A stretch of 63,558 bases of DNA. It comes from Gluconobacter thailandicus F149-1 = NBRC 100600 (lineage in GTDB: Bacteria > Pseudomonadota > Alphaproteobacteria > Acetobacterales > Acetobacteraceae). Shown piece after piece: positions 51,913-59,851 of this stretch. Location of the stretch: positions 1 to 63,558 of the forward strand of contig NZ_BANH01000006.1 in assembly GCF_000964465.1 (NCBI RefSeq). The letters are read 5' to 3'. The notes under the pieces were generated by a model, which was given only the letters and a program-made list of their open reading frames with translations, made no database searches and was not told the DNA's origin. Each line of letters opens with the position of its first letter. Positions within the stretch are counted from its first letter, which is position 1. Made by a program: the position numbers and the translations under genes.

Positions 51913-52458
51913 ATGCGCCTTCTGCTGCCAATCTCCGCCTTTTGCGCCCTAGCTTCGATTGGCACCCTTGCCTCTCCGGCCCATGCTGCGCTGGAAACCG
52001 GAGCTCATGCTCCGGATTTTACGGCTCAGGCCAGCATGGGAGGACATCAGTTCAGCTATCATCTTGCCGAGGCCCTGAAGACAGGACCTGTCGTCCTGTA
52101 TTTCTACCCGGCAGCTTTCACCAAGGGATGCACGATCGAGGCTCATGACTTTGCGGAAGCGATTCCGCAGTTCAAGGAACTGGGCGCGACCGTTATCGGG
52201 ATCTCCATGGACCCGATCGACAAGCTGACGCAGTTTTCCGTCAGCGAATGCCGCAGCGCCTTTCCCGTTGCCGCAGATCCCAACGGCACGGTGACGAACG
52301 CTTACAAAGCCAAGATGCCTGCAAAACATCTCGCAAGCCGTACGTCCTATGTCATTGCGCCGGACGGACATATCGTTCTGTCATACGCGTCCATGTCTCC
52401 CGACGAACATGTTGAACGGACGCTGGCTGCCGTGAAGGCCCTTAAAGCCGGCCACTGA
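51913..52458 (+). CDS. Exported peroxiredoxin (AhpC/TSA, BCP-like)
   Basis: 181 residues with a signal peptide (MRLLLPISAFCALASIGTLASPAHA-A), so predicted periplasmic. Peroxidatic Cys73 sits in YPAAFTKGCTIEAHDF; a second Cys113 (SVSECRSAFP) could resolve the disulfide as in atypical BCP-type enzymes. Reduces hydroperoxides with an unknown electron donor. The start at 51913 is chosen for the signal peptide; the in-frame ATG at 51808 lies inside the transglycosylase gene. It begins 29 nt after that gene. Confidence 0.9.
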   Translation: MRLLLPISAFCALASIGTLASPAHAALETGAHAPDFTAQASMGGHQFSYHLAEALKTGPVVLYFYPAAFTKGCTIEAHDFAEAIPQFKELGATVIGISMDPIDKLTQFSVSECRSAFPVAADPNGTVTNAYKAKMPAKHLASRTSYVIAPDGHIVLSYASMSPDEHVERTLAAVKALKAGH

Positions 52459-52489
52459 CGCCGTTACACTACGACCGGATTTTCCTGTT

Positions 52490-53098
52490 ATGCCCCGCTC
52501 TTCCCGTCCTGCTCTCCAAAAAGAGCAGGCTGGTTTGGCCGACCTGTTTGGCCAGCATCATGTCGGCCACGCACGACCACTCCGTCTTTCAGACGATGTG
52601 TCCAGCACTGCGCTTTATGCGGGCCCGGGTGACTGCTACCGCTACACGCTTGAACGTGTGTGGGACGACAGCAAGCCCATGATCATGTGGCTGATGATGA
52701 ACCCGTCTGTCGCCACGGAGATAGGAGACGACCGAACGGTTGCCAAATGCCAGCGCTATGCCCGCGCCTGGGGTTATGGGGGCATTTTTGTTGGCAACAG
52801 TTTTGCCTACCGCTGCACGGACCAGAAACGCCTTCTGGAAGTTGATGATCCGGTAGGGCCAGACAATGACACACACCTTCTGGCGATGGCCAAAAAGGCA
52901 GATCTTGTCGTTCTGGCATATGGCGCCCCGCAGGCTAAACCCCTGAGACCACGAGGCACCGAAGTCGCCCGTATGCTCGGACGTCACGGCATCAAAGTGA
53001 CGGCCCTTCGGTTAAGCAAAAGTGGCAGGCCAGAGCATCCACTCTATCTGCCTGCCGCTCTGACCCCGCAGCCCCTTGACCCGGAAACCCTTACCTGA
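52490..53098 (+). CDS. DUF1643 family protein
   Basis: 202 residues. The DUF1643 core is clear: DCYRYTLERVWDDSKPMIMWLMMNPSVA, DDRTVAKCQRYARAWGYGGIFVGNSFAYR and VVLAYGAPQAKPLRPRGTEVARML. Biochemical function of the family is unknown; a nucleotide or base-related enzyme has been suggested only by fold. Begins 32 nt after the peroxiredoxin gene, same strand, so possibly co-transcribed with it and the transglycosylase. Confidence 0.85.
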   Translation: MPRSSRPALQKEQAGLADLFGQHHVGHARPLRLSDDVSSTALYAGPGDCYRYTLERVWDDSKPMIMWLMMNPSVATEIGDDRTVAKCQRYARAWGYGGIFVGNSFAYRCTDQKRLLEVDDPVGPDNDTHLLAMAKKADLVVLAYGAPQAKPLRPRGTEVARMLGRHGIKVTALRLSKSGRPEHPLYLPAALTPQPLDPETLT

Positions 53099-53111
53099 CG
53101 GCCTGACCGGA

Positions 53112-53750
53112 TCAGTAGGGTGATCCGTGAGCGCCCCGTTCCTTGATCTGCCAGACCAGAACCAGGTGGTTGTCATGGTTGGGGTATACGACCTGGGGCT
53201 GAACTTCTGCGCCAAGGTTTTTCTCACGATAGACCTGCTGGATGGCAGCTTCATCAGCTGCCAGCGTCTGATCCGAGATAGAGGCGCCTTCCTGAAGGCG
53301 TGTTGCGGCTGCTAGCGTTGGTGTGGGAACGCTGCTGTTCCCATCAAAATCAACCTTGTCCACGATCAGCTGTCTGGCCTCACGGGTATGCGGAACCTCT
53401 TCTCGCAGAACGAGCTTCACATCCACCTTATTGGCAGAAATGTGCATCTGCTCTCCAATATCCGCCCCCACACCGCGGGACTGATACAGGTCCGCCACGC
53501 GCTTCTGCGCATCAGACAACTGCGCACGGGTTACGCTCTGGCCGGAATGATAGCCGAACGTCTCCAGAATATCGTCTGACGGGACGCTCTTGTTCCCCTC
53601 AACTGCAACCGTTCCGAGTTGCAATGGGGCATCCATAGCCGGAACAGGGGGTGGAGCAGCGGGTTCGGCAAGAGCCGAGCCAACCAGTAAGATCGCTCCC
53701 AGGCCAAGTCCGAAACCAGCCTGTGTCAGCATGGAACGGGAAAACATCAT
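53112..53750 (-). CDS. Free-standing double-POTRA periplasmic protein
   Basis: 212 residues: a signal peptide (MMFSRSMLTQAGFGLGLGAILLVGSALA-E), a short Pro/Ala spacer, then two tandem POTRA-like repeats, each with strand-helix-helix-strand-strand order. Repeat 1 starts LGTVAVEGNKSVPSDDILETFG and repeat 2 IVDKVDFDGNSSVPTPTLAAAT. No beta-barrel follows, unlike BamA, TamA or ShlB proteins. It could be a periplasmic chaperone or adaptor for outer-membrane proteins. AGGAGG lies before a double ATG (either can start). Convergent with the DUF1643 gene; an OprB porin gene lies just upstream in divergent orientation. Confidence 0.85.
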   Translation of the reverse strand: MMFSRSMLTQAGFGLGLGAILLVGSALAEPAAPPPVPAMDAPLQLGTVAVEGNKSVPSDDILETFGYHSGQSVTRAQLSDAQKRVADLYQSRGVGADIGEQMHISANKVDVKLVLREEVPHTREARQLIVDKVDFDGNSSVPTPTLAAATRLQEGASISDQTLAADEAAIQQVYREKNLGAEVQPQVVYPNHDNHLVLVWQIKERGAHGSPY

Positions 53751-54051
53751 GCTGCCTCCTGTGTCTTAAAAAAAATCAGAGACCCTCTTTTACGCCATAA
53801 AGCCTGTCAGGTTGCCAACTAATCAGACCGGGCGGGTCCTCATCCATATAACGTCACAATCCAGAGACTTTATTCTCTAAAGCCACTTTAATCCTCCCCC
53901 ACGCATTGACACCCAGACGGCCCGTCTGCGACACACCCTGCCTTACTCCCTAAATCGCCATTCACTTTCTTCATCCCGTAACAGGGACGCCATTGAAGAA
54001 AACGTGTTTTCCTTCCCACCATCATCAGACAGAAGAGAGACCTGCTGCCTT
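53751..54051. other. 301-nt gap upstream of the first OprB porin
   Basis: No gene is seen. It holds TTGACA (53906-53911) followed by a perfect 7-1-7 palindrome (CAGACGG-C-CCGTCTG, 53914-53928), possibly an operator, though no -10 match stands at the right distance. It must contain promoters for the divergent POTRA and OprB genes. A GTG at 54004 could start OprB earlier. Confidence 0.5.
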
Positions 54052-55620
54052 ATGGTCGTGCTGCCTATTCCTGCTCGCGTTCCTCGTTCCGGATATTATC
54101 GTTCGGCTTTGCTCGGCGTCTTATCCGCCACGACACTGGCATTCCTGCCCGGACACGCATGGGGACAGGCCGCCTCTCCTTCCGGTTCGACGCCTACGGC
54201 AGGGCCATCTGCAGAGCCGTCTCCCGGGGACAGCAAAGCCGAACTGACATCCCACCCCATGGATACGGGGCTTCGCGTTCCGCTGATGCAGAAGAACATG
54301 CGGGGTGTTCGCAGTGCAGGCGCGTCTAACGAAATTACCGATCCGGGCGCGTTCTTCGCAGCACCCATGGGGTCACAGCATTTTTTTGGTGACTGGGGCG
54401 GTATCCAGCCCTGGCTGACGGATCATGGCATCCACCTTCTGGCGTCCATCAACGAAGAGTTTGCCGGAAACGTCACCGGCGGCAAGCAGCGCGCCTACTC
54501 GGATACGGGTCAGGTCGGCGTTGAACTGGATGTCGACTGGGACAAGCTGGCAGGCATTCCGAATTTCTGGACCCATACCCTGATTGTAAACGGCCATGGT
54601 CAGAGCGTGTCACGCATGTTCGGGGATTCCATTGCCCCCGTTCAGGAGATCTATGGCGCCCGCGGTAACGTAGTTGCGCATCTGGTCTCGATGTATGGCG
54701 AGACGTCCTTTTACCATAACCGCATCGACATCAGCGCAGGCTGGATTCCGGTCGGCTCCTTCTTTGCCGCCTCGCCTCTGTTCTGTGACTTCATGAACGT
54801 AGCGGTCTGCGGCAATCCGGCGCCGAACAAATATACGGAAGGCAACCGTGACTGGCCGTCCGGAAATCTGGCAGCCATCGTCCGCGTCATGCCAACCGTT
54901 GATACCTACATCATGGGCGGTCTGTTTGCGGTCAGTCCCCATGCGTATAACGGCGGTATCTCCGGCTGGTCCTGGGCGCAGTCCGGGCTGGGCAAGTTTT
55001 CAACACCGGTTGAAATTGGCTGGATGCCGCATTTCGGAAAGAACCGTCTCGCAGGCCACTACGAGCTTGGTTATTCTTACGACAACTCGCGCTACCCCAA
55101 CCTGTACGAGGATATCCACGGCAACTCCTGGCAGCAGACTGGCCTGCCCCGCCGTTATGAAGCAGGCCGAAACAGCGCATGGCTCATCATGGACCAGATG
55201 CTCATGCGCAACGGTCCGGGTGACACCAACGGCCTGCTCCTCATGGCGGGCGCCATGTACAGTGATGGCAAGACCGTCTCCATGCGGGATCACACCTGGG
55301 TCGGCATGATCGACACGGGCAAGGACTGGGGACGTCCGCTCGATACGGTCGGTGCGATGTGGCAGCATTTCGATATGAGCACCACGGCCGCTCTCCAGCA
55401 GGAGTCCTCCAAGAACCTCAATCTCCCTTATCAGGACACACAATGGGGCGCGGTCTACGGTCCGCAGAGCCATGAGAACGTGTACGAGCTGTTCTACAGT
55501 GCCCATGTTGCACGCGCGATGGCGATCCAGCCGGACTTTCAGTACATCCAGCGTCCGAGTGCTACGACGACGTTCCATGACGCTGCTGTGCTGGGTGTTC
55601 AGTTTACGGTCGTGCTCTGA
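54052..55620 (+). CDS. OprB-type carbohydrate porin, copy 1
   Basis: 522 residues. Signal peptide (MVVLPIPARVPRSGYYRSAL into an Ala-rich hydrophobic stretch ending HAWG-Q), a disordered Pro/Ser/Gly spacer, then an outer-membrane barrel of the OprB family (FGDWGGIQPWLTDHGIHLLASINEEFAGNVTGG). Sugar-selective uptake across the outer membrane is the family role. AGAGAG lies upstream; GTG 54004 is an alternative start adding 16 residues. Ends with a strong terminator. A second OprB gene is 2.5 kb downstream in opposite orientation. Confidence 0.88.
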   Translation: MVVLPIPARVPRSGYYRSALLGVLSATTLAFLPGHAWGQAASPSGSTPTAGPSAEPSPGDSKAELTSHPMDTGLRVPLMQKNMRGVRSAGASNEITDPGAFFAAPMGSQHFFGDWGGIQPWLTDHGIHLLASINEEFAGNVTGGKQRAYSDTGQVGVELDVDWDKLAGIPNFWTHTLIVNGHGQSVSRMFGDSIAPVQEIYGARGNVVAHLVSMYGETSFYHNRIDISAGWIPVGSFFAASPLFCDFMNVAVCGNPAPNKYTEGNRDWPSGNLAAIVRVMPTVDTYIMGGLFAVSPHAYNGGISGWSWAQSGLGKFSTPVEIGWMPHFGKNRLAGHYELGYSYDNSRYPNLYEDIHGNSWQQTGLPRRYEAGRNSAWLIMDQMLMRNGPGDTNGLLLMAGAMYSDGKTVSMRDHTWVGMIDTGKDWGRPLDTVGAMWQHFDMSTTAALQQESSKNLNLPYQDTQWGAVYGPQSHENVYELFYSAHVARAMAIQPDFQYIQRPSATTTFHDAAVLGVQFTVVL

Positions 55621-55646
55621 CACGGCCCATCCTGCCGCCAAATACG

Positions 55647-55678
55647 AAGCGAAGCCTTTTCCAGGCTTCGCTTTTTTT
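55647..55678 (+). terminator. Rho-independent terminator of OprB copy 1
   Basis: A perfect 10-bp stem AAGCGAAGCC/GGCTTCGCTT (55647-55656 with 55664-55673) is followed by a T-run to 55678. It lies 26 nt past the stop. Confidence 0.92.
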
Positions 55679-55732
55679 ATGACCCCAAAGCCACGCTTCG
55701 CCTGAAATCATATTAAGTTACATTGATTCATT

Positions 55733-55747
55733 TGAGATTAATTCTCA
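55733..55747 (+). promoter_or_regulatory. Fur-box-like operator of the TonB receptor gene
   Basis: TGAGATTAATTCTCA is an inverted repeat that matches the Fur 7-1-7 core TGATAATNATTATCA at 11 of 14 defined positions. It lies 46 nt upstream of the TonB-receptor start, where a repressor would overlap the promoter. Iron control is thus likely, although another Fur-family regulator could bind. Confidence 0.65.
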
Positions 55748-55793
55748 TTACCGTATGTAGCGCTCACCTTCTCCTCCATTCGAGGCTTCCATC

Positions 55794-58040
55794 GTGCGCG
55801 CACATCCGACCTTTCGTTCCATGCCTGCCCGACGCCGCAGTCGTCTGGCCTGCCTGCTGCTTGCGGGAACCACGCTTCCTGTATTCGCCGCAGCGGCCGA
55901 CCCTTCCGTTGTCCCGCAGACGGTGTCCCGAAAAGCCACGTCTGCTTCGAAAGCTTCGACTCCGACCGTCCCGAACGACGAAGAAATCATCGTTAAGGCC
56001 AAGCACCGGAATCAGATGGAAGTCACGAGTGGTGGGCAGCTTGGCGCTCTGGGAAACAAGAAAGGCCTGGATGTGCCTTTCAACATTCGCAGCTATTCCT
56101 CCAGCCTGATCCTGAACCAGCAGTCCCAGACGCTCGGACAGGTTCTGGAAAATGACCCGTCCGTTCGCACGACATATGGGTATGGCAATTTCTCGGAAAT
56201 GTTCGTCATTCGTGGGTTTGCCGTGAATGGAGACGATGTTGCCATCAATGGTCTGTACGGCATCACCCCCCGCCAGCTTGTTTCGCCTCAGCTTTATGAC
56301 AGCGTACAGGTTCTGAACGGAGCCAGCGCGTTTCTGAATGGGGCTGCTCCAGGCGGGTCCGCCATTGGCGGCAACATCAATCTGATGTTCAAGCAGGCAA
56401 CGGATGCCCCAATCACGCGCCTCACGGGCGATTACACCAGCAGCGCAATGGGAGGCGGCAGCATTGACGTGGGCCGTCGCTTCGGCGCGGACAAGCAGTT
56501 TGGCGTCCGCCTGAATGTCGCAGGCCAGTCCGGTGAAGATTCCATCAATAATGAATATCGTCACTCGACCGCTCTGGGTGCCGATTTTGACTGGCGCAGC
56601 CGGGATAACCGCACGCGTATCTCGATGGACATGAACTATCAGAATCAGGGCGTGGATGGCGGCAGGCCCGCGGTCTTTCTCAGCAGTACAGCCACATCTG
56701 TTCCCCGTCCCGCGTCGCCGTCTCATAATTATGGGCAGAAATGGGCCTATAACGATCTGAATTACGTTTTCGGGATGCTCAATATCGAGCATGACCTTTC
56801 AAGGCACGTCACACTTTATGGTGCTTTTGGCGCGCTACATGGGGATGAGAAAGGCAACTACTCAAGCCCAACAATAACAAACCCCACCACGGGTGCCGGA
56901 ACTGCAGGCAGCATGTATGTGCCGTATTCCCAGACCAACGAGAGCACCCGTGCTGGTGTTCGGGCGCATTTCCGAACCGGTTTCATCAAGCATGAAATCA
57001 ATGCGGGCGGATCGGCTCTCTGGGAAGATTCGGGCGCAGCCTATTCAATGGCCCTTACGCCGGTCGCCACCAATCTTTACGCCACGCCACAGGTAGCCTC
57101 TCCGGCTCATACCTTTGTTGGCGGTGTTCTGGACAATCCTCAAACCACAAGCTGGACGCGCCTCTACAGCCTGTTCTTCTCGGATACGATGACCTTCCTG
57201 AACGGCCGCGTCGCACTGACGGGCGGTTTCCGTTACCAGAACATGCTGATCAATGGCTATTCCTACAGCACAACGGGTCGAGGGGCGCTGTCTTCGCATT
57301 ACGATCAGGATGCCATCACCCCCGTTGTCGGGTTAGTCATTCACCCGACACGGCAGACATCCCTGTATTTCAACCGGATTGAAGGTCTGGCCAAAGGGCC
57401 GGTTGCGTCAGGCAACGTCATCAATCTTGGGGAAGTCTTTCCGCCCTACAAATCCACCCAGTACGAAGTGGGTGCAAAATATGACATCGGACGGTTCAGC
57501 GCCGGTCTCGCCTTTTACCAGATTGGCCAGCCCAATGCATATTCAGAGGCTGTGGGAAACACCGGCAATTACGCTTATCGCGTAAATGGCCTCCAAAGAA
57601 ACCGGGGCATTGAGTTGATGGTCAATGGCGAAATTCTGCCAGGACTACGCTTCAATGGCGGCGGCACACTGACCCAGGCGGCCCTGCGCCAGACGGCGGG
57701 CGGGAATTACAACGGCAACACTGCCATCGGCGTTCCGAATTATACGATCAATGGCAATCTGGAATATGATCTGCCATTCCTGAAGGGAGCGACCGTCGTG
57801 GGGCGGGTGGTCAATACGGGCAAGCAATGGGTAAACCAGGCGAACACGTTGCATATCCCAGTCTGGACGCGGTTCGATCTGGGCGCACGCTACACCTTCA
57901 CGACCTGCCACAAGCCGGTCACGCTGCGCTTCGGTGTCGATAACATTGCGAATACCCGTTACTGGTCTTCAGCCTTTAACGGCTATCTGCTTCAGGGCCT
58001 GCCTCGGACATTCAAGTTCTCCTTCACAACCGATCTCTGA
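55794..58040 (+). CDS. TonB-dependent siderophore-type receptor
   Basis: Outer-membrane receptor, 748 residues from a GTG start with GAGG 9 nt upstream (ATG at 55821 is less well placed). An Arg-rich signal peptide is followed by a TonB-box-like DEEIIVKA, a plug domain (about 75-200, RSYSSSLILNQQSQTLGQVLENDPSV, MFVIRGFAVNGDDVAINGLYG, GGSAIGGNINLMFKQA), and a 22-strand barrel ending in LPRTFKFSFTTDL with the terminal aromatic pattern. Ferric-siderophore uptake is the likely role, supported by a Fur-box-like site. No siderophore genes are adjacent. Confidence 0.92.
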   Translation: MRAHPTFRSMPARRRSRLACLLLAGTTLPVFAAAADPSVVPQTVSRKATSASKASTPTVPNDEEIIVKAKHRNQMEVTSGGQLGALGNKKGLDVPFNIRSYSSSLILNQQSQTLGQVLENDPSVRTTYGYGNFSEMFVIRGFAVNGDDVAINGLYGITPRQLVSPQLYDSVQVLNGASAFLNGAAPGGSAIGGNINLMFKQATDAPITRLTGDYTSSAMGGGSIDVGRRFGADKQFGVRLNVAGQSGEDSINNEYRHSTALGADFDWRSRDNRTRISMDMNYQNQGVDGGRPAVFLSSTATSVPRPASPSHNYGQKWAYNDLNYVFGMLNIEHDLSRHVTLYGAFGALHGDEKGNYSSPTITNPTTGAGTAGSMYVPYSQTNESTRAGVRAHFRTGFIKHEINAGGSALWEDSGAAYSMALTPVATNLYATPQVASPAHTFVGGVLDNPQTTSWTRLYSLFFSDTMTFLNGRVALTGGFRYQNMLINGYSYSTTGRGALSSHYDQDAITPVVGLVIHPTRQTSLYFNRIEGLAKGPVASGNVINLGEVFPPYKSTQYEVGAKYDIGRFSAGLAFYQIGQPNAYSEAVGNTGNYAYRVNGLQRNRGIELMVNGEILPGLRFNGGGTLTQAALRQTAGGNYNGNTAIGVPNYTINGNLEYDLPFLKGATVVGRVVNTGKQWVNQANTLHIPVWTRFDLGARYTFTTCHKPVTLRFGVDNIANTRYWSSAFNGYLLQGLPRTFKFSFTTDL

Positions 58041-58063
58041 TTTCACATCAGATCACAGATACA

Positions 58064-58098
58064 AAAAACGCGCCTCCTTGGTTGGGTGGCGCGTTTTT
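58064..58098. terminator. Bidirectional terminator between TonB receptor and OprB copy 2
   Basis: An 11-bp stem AAAAACGCGCC/GGCGCGTTTTT (58064-58074 with 58088-58098) has A-run and T-run on both sides, so it serves both convergent genes. Confidence 0.92.
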
Positions 58099-58120
58099 CA
58101 TGTCCGGGTTTGCAGAAAAC

Positions 58121-59668
58121 TCAGAACGTAATGCCCGTTTCAAAATCAAACAGCAGTGCATTCTTGTACCGGTTGGTCCCACCCGGATGCATGATGTACT
58201 GCGCACCCGGACGGATCACGAGCCAGGGCGTCGGACGCCAGCCATAGTTCAGCTCGATGGCATGTTCTTCGGAAGGCTTGTACAAACCCGTAGCGCCCGC
58301 AGCCTGCATCTGACGTGCCCAGATGGTCAGCTTCGGGTTCACCCACAGCATTTTCATGCCAAGACTGATCGTATCGTTCGGGCGATCCTTGAAAGTCCCC
58401 TTACGTGTGATGCCCCATGTGATGAAGTAAGGCGCAATCGCCGTGCGCGGGTCACCCCATGTGAACGAACCAAAGAAGGACGTTCCACGGTTTGGATCAG
58501 CCTTGTCACGCTCGATCATGCGATCAAACTGGAACCAGCCCCCGAAACGGCCGCGAACCTGCTGGGTCGGAGCTGAAATCAGATATTCCGTCGGAACACC
58601 GAAGGTTCCCAGCTGGGAATAGACATTCTTGACCTGGGAAGAGTCCCAGTAGCCACCAATCTTGATGTTGGTCTGCAGAGGACCGCTGTAATCGTCCTTG
58701 CCACCCTGATGCCAACCAAGCTGGAACGGAACATAGGTGCCCGTTGCACCATGGAGATTCATCTTCCAGCCATTATGCGTATTGGCAATCGTCGGATCGA
58801 CCGAATACGCGCCGAACTGGATCAGGTAATGATTGTTGCCAGCCGGATAGAACTTCACCCACGCCCCCGGATGCGCCGTCGGGTAATATCCGTAGCCCGA
58901 GTTCATTGCGATGGACTGCGGCATACCGCAAATGGCGTTGGACTCGAACTGGCAGTACTGACTCATGCCCCAGTACATGGAAGACTGCTCGAAATCGTTC
59001 TCGGTATTGATTTCACCGACTTCCGTGGAGACGTAACGGTTCCACGGCATTTCCCAGGACAGACGGGTCAACCGAACGGTCTCACCAGATCCGAAAATCT
59101 GCTGTGGACTATCGAGCGCCGGGAGTTTGGCACCAATACCCAGACCCTGTCGGGCCGTACTCAGAAAGTGAAAGAGGCCAAGATTCCAGCCAGTCAGTCG
59201 CTTCAGATCAAGGTCGATGTTCAGGCCGAACTCATCCGCATAACGAACGGTCTTGGCCTTGCCGCCCATCGGATTTCCCGCACTGTCCTGCAGGAAGTGA
59301 CCGCCGATATTGATACCTTTTTCCGTAAGCCAGGTCCGGTACCCGCCCCAGTCACCCGTCATGGTGCTCTGGGTCAGCCAGTCATGGAAGCTGGCCGGGA
59401 AGAAACGGTTTTCCGTCGTATCGGAAGGCCGCACATCTGACAGATGCGAAGGGGTCGGAGCAGGCTTGACCAGCAGGGGATCTGGCTGGATGGATTTGGT
59501 CCGAAGTACCGGATGACCAGCACTATTATGGGCGCGTGGCTGGCCTGTCTGGCCCTGGTCGGATGCAGAAGCCGTCTCGGCGTGTGCAATCTGGGATGTG
59601 GATAGCGCCGTCCCCAACAGACAGGCCATCCCCAGAGCCTTCGTCAAACAGCTTCCAACCTTCTGCAT
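58121..59668 (-). CDS. OprB-type carbohydrate porin, copy 2
   Basis: 515 residues. Signal peptide (MQKVGSCLTKALGMACLLGT to HA-E), a disordered spacer with Pro/Ser, then an OprB barrel (TMTGDWGGYRTWLTEKGINIGGHFLQDSAGN; end ALLFDFETGITF with terminal Phe). Related to copy 1 in layout and in the GDWGG signature but clearly diverged, so a recent duplication is unlikely. Sugar or polyol uptake across the outer membrane is expected. It follows the POT transporter gene on the same strand by 183 nt and probably has its own promoter. Confidence 0.9.
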   Translation of the reverse strand: MQKVGSCLTKALGMACLLGTALSTSQIAHAETASASDQGQTGQPRAHNSAGHPVLRTKSIQPDPLLVKPAPTPSHLSDVRPSDTTENRFFPASFHDWLTQSTMTGDWGGYRTWLTEKGINIGGHFLQDSAGNPMGGKAKTVRYADEFGLNIDLDLKRLTGWNLGLFHFLSTARQGLGIGAKLPALDSPQQIFGSGETVRLTRLSWEMPWNRYVSTEVGEINTENDFEQSSMYWGMSQYCQFESNAICGMPQSIAMNSGYGYYPTAHPGAWVKFYPAGNNHYLIQFGAYSVDPTIANTHNGWKMNLHGATGTYVPFQLGWHQGGKDDYSGPLQTNIKIGGYWDSSQVKNVYSQLGTFGVPTEYLISAPTQQVRGRFGGWFQFDRMIERDKADPNRGTSFFGSFTWGDPRTAIAPYFITWGITRKGTFKDRPNDTISLGMKMLWVNPKLTIWARQMQAAGATGLYKPSEEHAIELNYGWRPTPWLVIRPGAQYIMHPGGTNRYKNALLFDFETGITF

Positions 59669-59798
59669 CTTTTCCCGCGTCTCCCTCTCACGTCGCCTGA
59701 ACTGGGAATCATGAATGACGTCCCATACAGGCCGAGAGCGGTCCGGAATAGAGAGAGGAAGACGACCGTTTTCCTAATCAGCTCTTCGCGAGATTTTG

Positions 59799-59813
59799 CG
59801 ACAAATTATGTCG
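59799..59813. promoter_or_regulatory. Inverted repeat upstream of OprB copy 2
   Basis: CGACA-AATTA-TGTCG is a perfect 5-5-5 inverted repeat in the AT-rich part of the 183-nt gap between the POT gene and OprB copy 2. It could be an operator; no regulator is identified. Confidence 0.3.
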
Positions 59814-59851
59814 AATAATTTTCCTAGGTTTTCTCCCAAATTACAAAAGGT

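Noticed and set aside
54052-59668. OprB copies 1 and 2 as a recent duplication
   Set aside because: They share the family layout and GDWGG signature but differ strongly along the length, so an old divergence fits better.
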